Of a stretch of 64,000 bases of DNA, positions 41,931-53,000 are shown piece by piece; the first letter of the stretch is position 1; each line of letters begins with the position of its first letter. The notes below the pieces were generated by a model. That model did no database searches. It was not told the origin of the DNA and saw only the letters and a list, made by a program, of their open reading frames with translations. A program made the translations under genes and the position numbers. Source of the DNA: Pseudomonas sp. Irchel s3h14 (GTDB lineage Bacteria; Pseudomonadota; Gammaproteobacteria; Pseudomonadales; Pseudomonadaceae); contig NZ_FYDJ01000008.1 in NCBI RefSeq assembly GCF_900187425.1, positions 186,001-250,000 on the forward strand, given 5' to 3'.

Positions 41931-42040
41931 GCGAGTCTCAGGGCGTGAAGCGGCGGGCGCTCATCGACATGAATTTTTCTTCACCCTGCGACCTTTCACC
42001 AACGGGTACATTGCGCTCGCTCTTCAAGAAACTACAGTTT

Positions 42041-42066
42041 GCCCGCCCTCCCGCGGGCTTTTTTTT
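42041..42066 (+). terminator. Terminator after the DUF2252 gene
   Basis: GCCCGC-n6-GCGGGC is followed by eight T, about 110 bases after the stop codon. Confidence 0.8.
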
Positions 42067-42140
42067 GCCTGCTGTTTTGTTGTGTTTCCCCGCTGACCAC
42101 GCAATGCTTGCGCGACGATCCCCGTGAACCGGAGCGCCCT

Positions 42141-42728
42141 ATGCCGCTGCTATCCCTACCCTGCAAGCGCTTGACGCTGGCGGTGCTCGACCCTGAACAG
42201 GCGGCGCTGGAAAGCGACTTCTACCGGCGCAACCTGAGGCATCTCGCCCGGTGGTCGCCGATTCGCCCCGTCGATTACCACAGCCCTGAACGCATCCGCC
42301 CGCGCCTTGAGGTGCAAGCCAGCGCTTTCCAGGCCGGTCTGGCGGTGCATTTCGCGCTCCTGGATCCGGACAACGGTCAGATGATCGGCGCCTGCAACTT
42401 CAGCGGCATCACTCGCGGGGCGTTTCAGGCCTGCTATCTCGGTTACCACATCGACGAATCTCATCAGGGCCAGGGCTTGATGCAGGAAGCCCTGGAAGCG
42501 GGAATCGGCTACATGTTCGATGAGCAGAAGCTGCACCGGATCATGGCCAATTACATCCCTGGCAATGAACGCAGTGCGCGGCTGCTGGAGCGCCTGGGAT
42601 TTGAACGTGAGGGCTATGCCAAGGCCTACCTGAGTATCGCCGGGCGTTGGCAGGATCATGTGTTGACGGCGCTGATCAATGATCGCTTTGAAGCACCGGA
42701 ACAGCGCTGGTCCAGGCGCCTCGCGTAA
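42141..42728 (+). CDS. RimJ/RimL-type GNAT N-acetyltransferase
   Basis: This is an acetyl-CoA-dependent N-acetyltransferase of the RimJ/RimL group, possibly acting on a ribosomal protein N-terminus. The 195-residue product has LGYHIDESHQGQGLMQEALE (acetyl-CoA motif Q-x-x-G-x-M/A) and HRIMANYIPGNERSARLLER, then LGFEREGYAKAYLSIAGRWQ. ATG at 42141 (MPLLSLPCKRLTLAVL) was preferred over a start 34 codons upstream that lies in the terminator. Confidence 0.9.
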   Translation: MPLLSLPCKRLTLAVLDPEQAALESDFYRRNLRHLARWSPIRPVDYHSPERIRPRLEVQASAFQAGLAVHFALLDPDNGQMIGACNFSGITRGAFQACYLGYHIDESHQGQGLMQEALEAGIGYMFDEQKLHRIMANYIPGNERSARLLERLGFEREGYAKAYLSIAGRWQDHVLTALINDRFEAPEQRWSRRLA

Positions 42729-42768
42729 TACTTCGTCTGCTCGGGCCCGCCCTTGAAGGTACTGAAGG

Positions 42769-43626
42769 TTATGCGGGTCGGCCGTCAGGCTTACTATTTT
42801 GTACATCAATCAGCGGCTCGGCGATGGGGCGCGCAGCCTGTTGGAGCACCGGTTGCTCCAGCCGCGCTCGCCCATAGAACGCCAACGCTGTCAGCAAACA
42901 CGCCAGCCATACGAAGATCCCGGCCCAGAAGGTGTGGGACATGTAGTGCCAGCCTTGCAGAACCCGCGTCGTGCCGTAGACGAAACCGAGCAGCAGCGAG
43001 CCATACATCACCGCTTTGGAATAGCGCCAGCGGTAACGACGCGCCACGAAGTACAACGCCAGCATGGTGAAGCCGCCCGAAGCATGTCCGCCCGGCCAGC
43101 AGCGACCGTCACCCGCGACTTTCAGCAGGTCGAAATTCTGATACCACTCCTTATGCTCGACTTTCCCCGCGTACTGGGTCGTTTCGATCGGGCAATACAC
43201 GCTGGTGTGGCCCTTGAGGTAGTGGATCACGCCGGTGCTGATGGAGAACGCGAACACCACGTAGAGGAAGTCCCGACGGTGCTTGCTGGCAAACCTAAGC
43301 ACTGGCGCGGCGTTGATCTTTTCCAGGAACGCGATGATTTTCGAATGCTTTGCGGCCTTCAGGCGCGGCCAGAGAAACGACAGCAAGGCGCCGACAATCG
43401 CTAACTCTCCGGTCCAGTTCGGGATGATCCGTGCCCATTTATGGGTGATCTTTTCGAACAGGTGGACATGATCCAGCGGAAACGTCTGCGTGACCGGGTC
43501 ATAAAAAAGATCATTGAACGCGATGTCGATTTTGGTCAGGTCGAACAGCAGGAAAACCACGACCGCACAGGCCAGCGGAATACCAAAGTTCACCCAATAA
43601 AAGCGGTAACGGGAAGAAGTCGACAT
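42769..43626 (-). CDS. PAP2-family membrane phosphatase
   Basis: This is an inner-membrane type 2 phosphatidic acid phosphatase, probably acting on a lipid phosphate at the periplasmic face. The 285-residue product has about six membrane segments. Its active-site motifs are KGHTSVYCP, CWPGGHASGG (PSGH equivalent) and RVLQGWHYMSHTFWA (SRxxxxxH equivalent). ATG at 43626 follows AGGACACACG. It lies 26 bases after the histidine phosphatase gene, so the two form a probable operon. Confidence 0.88.
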   Translation of the reverse strand: MSTSSRYRFYWVNFGIPLACAVVVFLLFDLTKIDIAFNDLFYDPVTQTFPLDHVHLFEKITHKWARIIPNWTGELAIVGALLSFLWPRLKAAKHSKIIAFLEKINAAPVLRFASKHRRDFLYVVFAFSISTGVIHYLKGHTSVYCPIETTQYAGKVEHKEWYQNFDLLKVAGDGRCWPGGHASGGFTMLALYFVARRYRWRYSKAVMYGSLLLGFVYGTTRVLQGWHYMSHTFWAGIFVWLACLLTALAFYGRARLEQPVLQQAARPIAEPLIDVQNSKPDGRPA

Positions 43627-43652
43627 CGTGTGTCCTGATCCAGAAAGTGAAT

Positions 43653-44324
43653 TCATTCGGTGGTCACCGTGCGCCAGTCCGAGGCTTCGATGAAACCGAG
43701 CATGCGCGGCGCCTGAGGCGTTTCGGTCGAGATAAACAAAGACGCGCCATAACCGAGGGTAGAAGCCGGCAACTTGAGGTCTTTCTCCAGTTGCGACATG
43801 CATTCGCTGTGGGTCACCAGAATCAGGTTTCGCCCGGCCACCTTGTGCGTGAGTGCGTCGCGCAGCATGGTGCCCTTGCAATTGATCAACCAGTCTTCAC
43901 CGACTCCGACCTTGTTGAACATGTAGCCAGCGGTCTGCGCTGTACGGATGACGGGGCTGTTGTAGATGTCGGCCTTGTTCAGCCCCAGTTGTTCGAACTG
44001 CGCACCGACACCCACCGCGACGCTGCGAGAGCGATCGGTAATGCCATCATTACCGTTCAGGCAGGCGGCGTTGGAGTGATCGCAGCGTTCGACGTGACGC
44101 ACCAGCACGATCACGTTGCCTTTGGCCCAATCGGCCGCCAACGCCCGGGCGCCGGCCACATTGCCATGGGCCAGATCCGGTACAGCGGCCGGCTGCAACA
44201 GCCAGACCGTCAGCGGAATCACCAACAGCGCCGAGGCGAGCACGACAGCCGCATTGCGATAGCGGGCAAAACGGCTCAGATCAATCGAGCGTTTTATCCC
44301 GAACAGACTCAGTCTCAATTCCAC
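43653..44324 (-). CDS. Membrane-anchored histidine phosphatase family protein
   Basis: This phosphoglycerate-mutase-like phosphatase is anchored in the inner membrane. The 223-residue product has one membrane segment (about residues 25-47). The RHG-type motif VLVRHVER holds the nucleophile His, followed by YNSPVIRTAQTA and VTHSE with the second His. GTG at 44324 (VELRLSLFGIKRS) was chosen because GAGG lies eight bases before it. Another GTG seven codons upstream is possible. It is the first gene of the pair with the PAP2 phosphatase, suggesting shared lipid or polymer dephosphorylation. Confidence 0.82.
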   Translation of the reverse strand: MELRLSLFGIKRSIDLSRFARYRNAAVVLASALLVIPLTVWLLQPAAVPDLAHGNVAGARALAADWAKGNVIVLVRHVERCDHSNAACLNGNDGITDRSRSVAVGVGAQFEQLGLNKADIYNSPVIRTAQTAGYMFNKVGVGEDWLINCKGTMLRDALTHKVAGRNLILVTHSECMSQLEKDLKLPASTLGYGASLFISTETPQAPRMLGFIEASDWRTVTTE

Positions 44325-44584
44325 ATCAAACCGCCTCGCCGGCACGCATCACTGTCATTCGATGCCGCGAGGTTAGAGAGACTGGCGTCGGCAGCCGGTG
44401 AAACTCATGTGAAAAAAAGCTTAAGACCGCACGAAGGTCTTGTTACACATCTGTCCTACAAAAACCATTCAGCTCTCGCAATTGCTGCCGATACAGTCCT
44501 GCTACACACCTTACTGGCTACCAAAAACAACAATCTTCCAGCCAACCGACGATCTAGAAGCACAACGTTCCTGGAGGACTTTTG

Positions 44585-46504
44585 ATGAATAGCTGGTTCG
44601 GCAATATCAGCGTGAACATGAAGCTGGGCTTGGGGTTCGGCCTGGTCCTGGCCCTGACCTGCGTCCTCGCCCTGACCGGCTGGACGAGCCTGGGCGGATT
44701 GATTGACCGCAGCAACTGGATGAGCGACATCACCCAGCTCAATGCCGGCCTGACCAAGCTGCGTGTGGTTCGCCTGCAATACATGCTGACCAACGGCGAC
44801 GAAACCGCCGCACAGAACGTCCAGACCACGCTCGACAGTTTTGCGGCGCAACAAACCGCTCTGCTGGGCAGTTTCAAAAATGTCGCCAACCTGAAAATAC
44901 TTAAAGAGCAGGCCGGGGTCATCGCCGCTTATCAGGCATCGCTCAAAGAAATGCGTAGCGCTTACCGCACCGGTAACAGTGCCCGCGACGCGATGGCCGC
45001 GAATGCCGAATCCGCCAACACGCTGATCAATACAATCAGCACGCAGGTTCAGCAAATGCCCCTGAGCGACCAACGCTTCGAACAATTCCAGGCCATCACG
45101 GCGGCCAAGGAAGCGTTCTTGCTGGCCCGCTACGAAGTGCGCGGCTACACCGCGACCACCAACGCCGAGACCGAGCAAAAAGCCGTCGGCCAACTGGACG
45201 CGGCCATCGCCAGCCTGAAGCCACTGAACGTGCATTTCGCCGACACCCAGCAAGACGCCCTGCGTCAGCTGGACACCGCACTGACCAATTACCGCAGCGC
45301 CATGCTGGCGTTTAAAACCGCCACCGCCGACGCCGTGCGAGTGCGCAAGGACATGACCGACCAAGGAGCCGCCATCGTCGACTTGAGCGACAAACTCTAT
45401 CAATTCCAGCTCGACCGCCGTGACGTCGAAAGCGCCCAGGCTCGCACGCTGCAGCTGATCAGCACCTTGCTGGCGTTGCTGGTGGGCATCATTGCTGCCG
45501 TGATCATCACCCGTCAGATTACCGGCCCGCTGCGCGACACCTTGGCCGTGGTGGAGCGCATCGCCAGCGGCGACCTGTCCCAGGACGTCAAAGTGACTCG
45601 CCGCGACGAACTCGGCGTGTTGCAACAAGGCATCGCTCGCATGGGCGTGACCCTGCGCGATTTGATCAGCGGCATCCGCGACGGCGTCACCCAGATCGCC
45701 AGTGCTGCCGAAGAGCTATCCGCCGTGACCGAGCAAACCAGCGCCGGGGTCAACAGCCAGAAGATCGAAACCGATCAGGTGGCCACCGCCATGCACGAGA
45801 TGACTGCCACCGTGCAGGAAGTCGCGCGCAACGCCGAAGAAGCCTCCCAGGCAGCGGCCGCTGCTGACGGCGAAGCCCGTGAAGGCGATAAGGTTGTGAA
45901 CGAAGCCATCGCCCAGATCGAACGTCTGGCCACCGAAGTGGCGCGCTCCACCGAAGCCATGAGCGTGCTGCAACAGGAAAGCGACAAGATCGGCAGCGTC
46001 ATGGACGTGATCAAGGCCGTGGCCGAACAGACCAACCTGCTGGCGCTCAACGCCGCCATCGAAGCGGCTCGTGCCGGTGAAGCCGGTCGTGGTTTTGCCG
46101 TGGTTGCCGACGAAGTCCGTGGCCTGGCTCAGCGCACGCAGAAATCCACCGAAGAAATCGAAGGCCTGGTGGCCGGTCTGCAGAACGGCACTCAACAAGT
46201 GTCGGCGGTGATGAACAACAGCCGCGCCCTGACCGACAGCAGCGTCGCACTGACTCGCAAGGCTGGCGTGTCGCTGGAAAACATCACCCGCACAGTGTCC
46301 AACATCCAGTCGATGAACCAGCAGATCGCCGCCGCCGCCGAGCAGCAAAGCGCCGTGGCTGAAGAGATCAGCCGCAGCATCATCAACGTGCGCGACGTGT
46401 CCGAACAGACCGCCGCCGCCAGCGACGAAACCGCAGCCTCCAGTGTTGAACTGGCGCGGTTGGGCAATCAGTTGCAGATGATGGTGAGTCACTTCCGGGT
46501 TTAA
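44585..46504 (+). CDS. Methyl-accepting chemotaxis protein with HBM-type sensor (McpS-like)
   Basis: This is a chemoreceptor spanning the inner membrane. The 639-residue product has a membrane segment at about residues 10-32 and a 250-residue all-helical periplasmic ligand domain. A second membrane segment lies near residue 295, followed by a HAMP domain (RQITGPLRDTLAVVERIASG). The signalling hairpin has the conserved tip EQTNLLALNAAIEAARAGE. The helical bimodular sensor and length match McpS of Pseudomonas putida, a receptor for TCA-cycle acids. ATG at 44585 follows GGAGG. Confidence 0.9.
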   Translation: MNSWFGNISVNMKLGLGFGLVLALTCVLALTGWTSLGGLIDRSNWMSDITQLNAGLTKLRVVRLQYMLTNGDETAAQNVQTTLDSFAAQQTALLGSFKNVANLKILKEQAGVIAAYQASLKEMRSAYRTGNSARDAMAANAESANTLINTISTQVQQMPLSDQRFEQFQAITAAKEAFLLARYEVRGYTATTNAETEQKAVGQLDAAIASLKPLNVHFADTQQDALRQLDTALTNYRSAMLAFKTATADAVRVRKDMTDQGAAIVDLSDKLYQFQLDRRDVESAQARTLQLISTLLALLVGIIAAVIITRQITGPLRDTLAVVERIASGDLSQDVKVTRRDELGVLQQGIARMGVTLRDLISGIRDGVTQIASAAEELSAVTEQTSAGVNSQKIETDQVATAMHEMTATVQEVARNAEEASQAAAAADGEAREGDKVVNEAIAQIERLATEVARSTEAMSVLQQESDKIGSVMDVIKAVAEQTNLLALNAAIEAARAGEAGRGFAVVADEVRGLAQRTQKSTEEIEGLVAGLQNGTQQVSAVMNNSRALTDSSVALTRKAGVSLENITRTVSNIQSMNQQIAAAAEQQSAVAEEISRSIINVRDVSEQTAAASDETAASSVELARLGNQLQMMVSHFRV

Positions 46505-46510
46505 GTCTCA

Positions 46511-46553
46511 GCTTGCTCCCCCCGCCAGCGCTCGTGCCGACCGGGGAGCAAGC
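46511..46553 (+). terminator. Terminator after the chemoreceptor gene
   Basis: GCTTGCTCCCC pairs with GGGGAGCAAGC across a 21-base loop, seven bases after the stop. The rest of the gap to 46696 has no gene and presumably contains the Tc operon promoter. Confidence 0.6.
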
Positions 46554-46696
46554 AGTGTCGAACTCCTACAGGTCGATAGGAATCTCTCCCGTCCAAACGG
46601 CGACTTTTCCAGTTCTCCATGCAATGAACGGCTGACGGTTCTCAATCCTCCCGTGCAGTAATGTCGATAACTCCACCTCATAGGAGATTTATCGGC

Positions 46697-49600
46697 ATGG
46701 ACGGCTATCCAATACTCCAGGCACTTATCAAGGCCAACAGTCCCGAGAAACACCCGGAGCTGCAAAAACTCTTCAAAGACACACTGAAGCTCACTTCAGT
46801 GTTCGATATCACCCGGCTGACCGAAGCCAGCTTCAAAGATAAAGTCGGGGCTGCGATCGACGGTGACAGTATGCTCAAAGGGCACGCCTCCAGCATCGAC
46901 ATCGGGAAGCTCTACGACAACGCCAAGTGTCTTGCCGCCCAGGTCAGCCATTTGTATCGGGAACAACAACTCTCATCCGGACAAACGCAACACCATTGGC
47001 ACCCCCCAGGTATTCGTGCCGTCGAAAAACAAGGCCCCACCTATACCAATCTGTTTCAGGAAAACTGGGACGAGTCCTGCAAAGTAGATTCGATCGCGGC
47101 AATCGACTCGCCAGTCGCTTACCTCAGAGCGCTGTACCTGTTTGCCAAGCAACTGGAAACCAGTGCCTCGCAATCAGCAACTGAGACCGTCAACCGAATC
47201 CTGCTGGAAAAACGACGCCCGGATCTCGCAGCTCTGTCGATCGACCAGCAAAACACCTTCACTGCACAGCCCATGCTCAAGATCGTCAATGACATCCTGA
47301 ACACGAATATTCAGGAGACACTGAAGAGCACCGCCGACAAAAACAAATCAACGTATGACGTGTTGGCGCAACGACGTTATCCCTTCGCTCTTCCCTACAA
47401 CATTTTTCATCATCAGTGCCTGCTGGGCCTCAGTGGAAAAACATCTTCGCTGGGAGAATTGAACTACCTCATCAGCACCCACCTTCCCATCACACAGACA
47501 GTCAACATTCAGTATGGCCAGGTACTGACATCCACCCCTTTCGAAGCCCAACAACTGTTGTCCGGGCTGAGTCCACAGCAGCAGGCATTACTGACAGAAG
47601 TCCCAAGAGAGGATGAGCGGTATTGGCAAAGCCTCTATGGCACCAATGCACCTGCCACCCGCCTGAGCAACATGAACAGCTTTATGGAGCGCACCGAACT
47701 GAATGCAGGGCAAATCGAAGCGCTGCTCTCGCAAGGTAAACATGCCCCACGCCAATCCAGCAACGACCCAACGGCCGTTTCACTTCCCGGCCCGTATGGC
47801 GCTCGTTACATAAACGGTCCTTTCCCGGTCGGCACCACCACGGCCAACAACATGACAATCATCAAAATTGAGGGGGTTAAACAGATAGCCGAGGCGACAG
47901 ACCCGCGACTTGTACGTTTGCAACGGATGATCCGCTTGCAACGCTGGCTCGATATCCCTTTCGCCGAGCTGGATACCCTGATCATCGGCGCGTTTGAATC
48001 ACAAGTGCCGCGTAACACGCTCATGCAACTCGACACTTACACAGTGCGTACTTTGGGTGTTTATCGCTACTTCAACCGTCGGTACTCGATCAACGCCGAA
48101 GAGTTTGCTGCCTTGCTTTATCGAGTATCCCCCTCTGCCACCGGTGATGCCCCCGCCTTATTCGACCGGGTATTCAATCCGGCCCGACTGTTCGATACGC
48201 CACTGGTACTCGATGGTCGAACCTTCAGCGCTGACAGCTCCGACCCGGCCTCGCATACCATCCTGCAACACCTGAGTGCCTGCCTTGGCCTGCCTCTGAC
48301 CGAAGACTCGTTATTACTGATCGTCAGGAACACGAAGCAATACCTTGGCCCGCTGAAGTGTGATCTACGCACCCTGTCCTCGATCTATCGGCAGGCGCGG
48401 ATTGCCCGAATGCTCGGCATTTCGATTGCCGACAGTGCGATGCTCGCAAACTTGCTGGGGGGTGAAAGCATCTCTAAATGCTTGGCAAACGGATACGCCC
48501 TAGACAGTCGAACAATCCAGATAAACATCAAAAATCCCAGTCAGTATTTCAATCTAGTCGCACGTTTTCGCGCACCCAAGCAAGTCGATCCAGAGAACCC
48601 TCCCCTGCTTCTGTCAGGATCAACACTTACAACCAATACTTCATTGTTCGCCGATAGAAATTTCATAGGAAAAATTCACATCCGTTTCCCCGGCGACTCA
48701 AGCAGTAATGATGACCCCGATGATGAACCCAGCATCAGTATCAACCAGATCCCGACCGTTGGCGGTGATACGGTGATCTCTCTTGAGGGGTGCCCAATAG
48801 AGTTGCCCAACGGCGATCTCAATGTATTAATACGCCGTGCAACCCAGTTAGCGACCGTGATACAGAGCCCACGCAGTCAAACTAGCAACGACCTCGATAA
48901 CACTAGCAACTACACCGATGTCACGCTGACGCAGAATGAGCCCCAGGGGCTTGATGTACTCAACTTGCTTGAAGTGCTGATGCAAATGGACTGGATAACA
49001 AACTGGCTCAGTGAGTCCGCCTACGACATTCCCAAGCTGCGACGCCTCCTGGAGCCCATGGGCAGCGATGATCATTCGTTTCGAGATTTGCGGCAACATC
49101 TCACCAAGCTGAACGGCGATACCCTCCAGTGTGTGGTAACCACACGAGAAATAGCAGAGCTGTCGCTTCCAAAAGACGTCGGGTGGCGTGACCTACTGGC
49201 TAAAACATTGCTTGATGACAAAGGCCTGGTGAAAAACTTCGCGCCTGCAATCGAAGACGATGTGCCGCAGAAACTGGCCACCGCACTGGAGGCCGTTATC
49301 GACCCACTACCGCTGAGCAACGTGCTCAAAGACGACTGCAAGAAAAAACTCAAAGACTTGCTGCTGCTTGCCCACGATCGACAACAGCACCTGATAGAGA
49401 AGTTCTTGCAGGAAACCTCTCAGCTCCCCATGAACTGCGCAAAGGGGGTGCTGTTATGGGCAAACTCCTCGGCCCACGAGGTCCTGACTGCTGCGCTGAG
49501 TGATGCACACTCAACCAGGCTTCCCCAGGTGCTGCACCCGGTTCTGCGCCACGCCGAAGCGGCCGTTCAGCTGCATCTGAGCAACAGCGCCCTGCGCTTG

Positions 49601-50017
49601 TTCCTGAGCCATCCCGAGCGGCTGGAAACACCAAACACGCAGCTGAAACTGACACTCAGCAGCTTGTACCTGCTGGATCGTTTCAACCATTGCATGACCA
49701 CCCATCAGCACCCGGAGGAAAGCCTTCTGAGCTATCTGGGGCTTGCCAATTCGACTGCCGATACCACGACAACGAACAGTTTCCTGGCCAAATTGCTGGG
49801 CTGGACGCCGACTGAAGTCAGTGTGGTGACCGCAACGCTGGCGTCCCGCAAAGCCCAAACAATGAAGGATGTGGATTGGGTAATGCGTTGCCATGCAACC
49901 TGCAAGACCACGGGGCTGAGCGCCACCTCACTCCTCGGCGCAACCGCCCTGAACAACGCAAGCGCGTCAGACGCCTGGAAGAAAGTCGGTGAAGCCGTCA
50001 TGGCCGCCAGTCATTGA
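46697..50017 (+). CDS. Insecticidal Tc toxin TcA N-terminal part (TccA-like)
   Basis: This is the first half of the pore-forming TcA subunit of ABC-type Tc toxins. The 1106-residue product has the VRP1/Salmonella virulence plasmid 28.1 kDa-like region near its N-terminus (SPVAYLRALYLFAKQLE, RRPDLAALSID, YDVLAQRRYPFALPYN-type). Alpha-helical shell sequence follows to the end. ATG at 46697 (MDGYPILQAL) was chosen because TAGGAG precedes it. The stop overlaps the leader of the next gene. The split TcA mirrors tccA/tccB of Photorhabdus. Confidence 0.88.
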   Translation: MDGYPILQALIKANSPEKHPELQKLFKDTLKLTSVFDITRLTEASFKDKVGAAIDGDSMLKGHASSIDIGKLYDNAKCLAAQVSHLYREQQLSSGQTQHHWHPPGIRAVEKQGPTYTNLFQENWDESCKVDSIAAIDSPVAYLRALYLFAKQLETSASQSATETVNRILLEKRRPDLAALSIDQQNTFTAQPMLKIVNDILNTNIQETLKSTADKNKSTYDVLAQRRYPFALPYNIFHHQCLLGLSGKTSSLGELNYLISTHLPITQTVNIQYGQVLTSTPFEAQQLLSGLSPQQQALLTEVPREDERYWQSLYGTNAPATRLSNMNSFMERTELNAGQIEALLSQGKHAPRQSSNDPTAVSLPGPYGARYINGPFPVGTTTANNMTIIKIEGVKQIAEATDPRLVRLQRMIRLQRWLDIPFAELDTLIIGAFESQVPRNTLMQLDTYTVRTLGVYRYFNRRYSINAEEFAALLYRVSPSATGDAPALFDRVFNPARLFDTPLVLDGRTFSADSSDPASHTILQHLSACLGLPLTEDSLLLIVRNTKQYLGPLKCDLRTLSSIYRQARIARMLGISIADSAMLANLLGGESISKCLANGYALDSRTIQINIKNPSQYFNLVARFRAPKQVDPENPPLLLSGSTLTTNTSLFADRNFIGKIHIRFPGDSSSNDDPDDEPSISINQIPTVGGDTVISLEGCPIELPNGDLNVLIRRATQLATVIQSPRSQTSNDLDNTSNYTDVTLTQNEPQGLDVLNLLEVLMQMDWITNWLSESAYDIPKLRRLLEPMGSDDHSFRDLRQHLTKLNGDTLQCVVTTREIAELSLPKDVGWRDLLAKTLLDDKGLVKNFAPAIEDDVPQKLATALEAVIDPLPLSNVLKDDCKKKLKDLLLLAHDRQQHLIEKFLQETSQLPMNCAKGVLLWANSSAHEVLTAALSDAHSTRLPQVLHPVLRHAEAAVQLHLSNSALRLFLSHPERLETPNTQLKLTLSSLYLLDRFNHCMTTHQHPEESLLSYLGLANSTADTTTTNSFLAKLLGWTPTEVSVVTATLASRKAQTMKDVDWVMRCHATCKTTGLSATSLLGATALNNASASDAWKKVGEAVMAASH

Positions 50018-50043
50018 TCCTGTTACATGCTCAAGGAATGAAC

Positions 50044-53000
50044 ATGTCGATCACCATTGAAAAGCAACTTAATGAAAGTTTGCGTGATGCTCAGCTCGCA
50101 CTCTATCTGTCAGCGATCGTACCTGAAGACGAGATGTTGAAGTCGCTGAAGATCGCCGAACATCTCAAGACGCCTAACGACCTCTATCACTACTGGCTTC
50201 TCGATGTGCTGGTCAGCCAGGACGTACCCAGCAGCCCGGTGGCTTGCGCCATTGCCAGCCTGCAGCAATACATCAACAGCATTCTGGCCAACATGGAGCC
50301 CGGGTATCACACCGCGAACATCCCGGCCGACCAGATCGAGACCTGGCGTACCGTGATGCATCACTATCCGACCTGGGTAGCCAACCAGCAGTTGCATTAT
50401 TTCCCTGCGGTCTATCTGGACCCAACACTTCGCAGGACCAGGACCGACAGTTTTCAGCAACTGGAAAACGACATCAACCAGAACCAACTCACCTCCGAGT
50501 CCGTTCAGACGGCCGTCCTGGCCTACCTGACAAGACTCGAAGAAGTTGCCAACCTGACAATACTCAATGGTTACATCGACGGAAACGATTTCGCCAACAG
50601 CACCTATTACTTCATTGCCAAATCCCGCGCCGCGAATACCTACTATTGGCGCTCGCTGGACATGGCCAAGCGCCCCCATATGGGAAACTCTGTAGCGTCC
50701 GCCAAGTACGATGCCCCCGAGCCAGAGGCTTGGTCGGACTGGAAACGCGCCAACCTGCCGATTTCCGAAAGCGCCATCGAACATACCATTCGCCCGGTCA
50801 TGTTCAACAATCGTCTGTACGTGATCTGGGCCGAGTGCATCTGTCAGGAGGATAGGCCGGTAACCAAGACAGCAGAAGACAGCACAACCAAAACGGCAGA
50901 AAGACCTGAAACCAATCCGCTGTTTCGTTTGAACCTGTGCTACAAAAAATATGATGAGAGCTGGAGCACCCCGCAGACCTGTCTACAGGGTTACGCTTCA
51001 CGTGCATTGTTTCACGGTAAGAACCTGGCTGATCTCAAGCTGGACACACACACCATCGCCCTCAATGACGAGCGTCACTCAACGCATTCATTGCACATTG
51101 GCCTTTATGTGAACGACCAGTTCCCCACGTCAGACTTTGCGCCGCAGTTCCATCTGTCGGCGGATATCGATAAAGACTCGAATATCACAACGAGTCCTAC
51201 ACGATCCAACACTGAAGAACTTGCCATAGCAATAACACATAAACTTCTTCATTCGGGCATTCCAGCCACGACTGCCAAGGCGTGGAATAATGAAAATAAA
51301 AGAACGCTCCAGTTCAGCCGAGTAGACGCGAACAACAACAAACTTAAAGCCCCTCGATTTGGCTTCCGCCTGGCCGATAATTCAGGCACGACAGAATTTA
51401 TTGATTTTAAAGACTCTGCAATAGAAAAAAGTGACGACTCGGTAACCGAAGGTCGCAAAGATCGCACTCCCATCCGAATGAACATCACCTTCGCCAGGCA
51501 TCTGATCGAGCGCGCCGAAACGGGCATGGACAAACTGCTGAGCTGGGAGACTCAGCACCTGCCGGAGCCTGCTTTTAAAGAAAACGGTGTGCCTGAGAAC
51601 ATGGACTTCTACGGCGCCTATGGTCGCTACTTTGTAGAGTTATTCCTTTATCTTCCATGGCTGATGGCACACCGCTTTAACCTGGAGCGCCAATACGGTG
51701 AGGCCGAGCGCTGGTTGCAATTCGTGTTCAACCCTGGCCGCAAAAAGGTCAATGATGGCAACCCCGACTATTGGAATGCTGTGCCATTAATCAGCGCCAC
51801 TCCAGCCCCCGGCCAACCCAGCTACGCCATCCAGGGCCCACAAGACCCGCATCAGATTGCCCTTAGTTATCCCGTGCACTTTCGCAAAGCCTTGTACATG
51901 CTCTACATCGATATCCTGGCCAATCGCGGTGACACGGCATACCGCACGTTGACCCCCGATGGGCTGGCGGAAGCCAAGCTCTGGTACATCCGCGCACTGG
52001 ACCTGCTGGGTCCTCGCCCGGATCTCAGACAAACCGACCTCTGGTCTACCGTCACACTGCAAACATTCAGTGACGAGACCAACAGCGCACTGCGCGCTTT
52101 TGAGAATGAGCTTGGCATAAAGAAAAAAAACCAACCGGCAGCAACGTCCCCCAACGTTGCGCCCGAGGTGTGCGTGCGTCCGTATGCACCGCCTCCCTCG
52201 GTACACGCGATTGACACGCCACACTTGCGCCTACCGTTCAACCCGGTGCTGATCTCGCGCTGGGAAAAACTGGAAAGTCGCTTGCACAACCTTAGACATA
52301 ATCTCGACATTGTCGGCAAGCCACTGAGTCTCTCCCTCTTCACGGCGCCCGCTGCACCAGCCGACTTATTGCGCTCCAATCCTCAGCGTGCGGCAGAACC
52401 CGGCATTGACCGACGCCCGAGTCTGGATATCCCGCCCTACCGCTTCAGCACCCTGCATGCCCATGCCATAAGCGCGGTAGATACCGTGATTCAGTTCGGT
52501 ACAACGCTGTTGTCATTCATCGAGCGTACCGAGCAAGCCATCTATCAGGAAATTCAGCAGCAACACCTCTGGAATCTGGCAAACATTACCGTAGACCTAC
52601 AAACCCAGGCGTTGAAGATCGACCAAAAGAACAAGGAGGCCTTGCTTGCCAGTAAAGCCATTGTCGAAGGGCGTATGGATTATTACAGTCAACTGGTCAA
52701 TGAGGTGGTCAACCCTGGAGAAGTCGCCGCCGCCACATTGCACCTCACAGGACGTATTGCTGAAGCCTCTGCCTACGCGGCCCAGGTGGTCGGCCAAGGC
52801 CTGAAAGTCATCCCCAACATTTTTGGCTTGGCAGACGGCGGTCATCGCGTCGAGGGGGTGCCCTTTGCGGTCATGGCCGGAGCTCAAGGCGTGGCAGCGG
52901 CTGCTCATGGCGCTGGCGAAGCCCTCGAACGTGCAGCGCAATACCGTCGCCGCCATCAGGAGTGGACGCTCGCTCGCGATCAGGCAAGGCTCGAAATCGC

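Noticed and set aside
44456..45628. 390-codon open frame opposite the chemoreceptor gene
   Set aside because: It is a shadow of the McpS-like gene, which has a HAMP domain and the conserved signalling tip.
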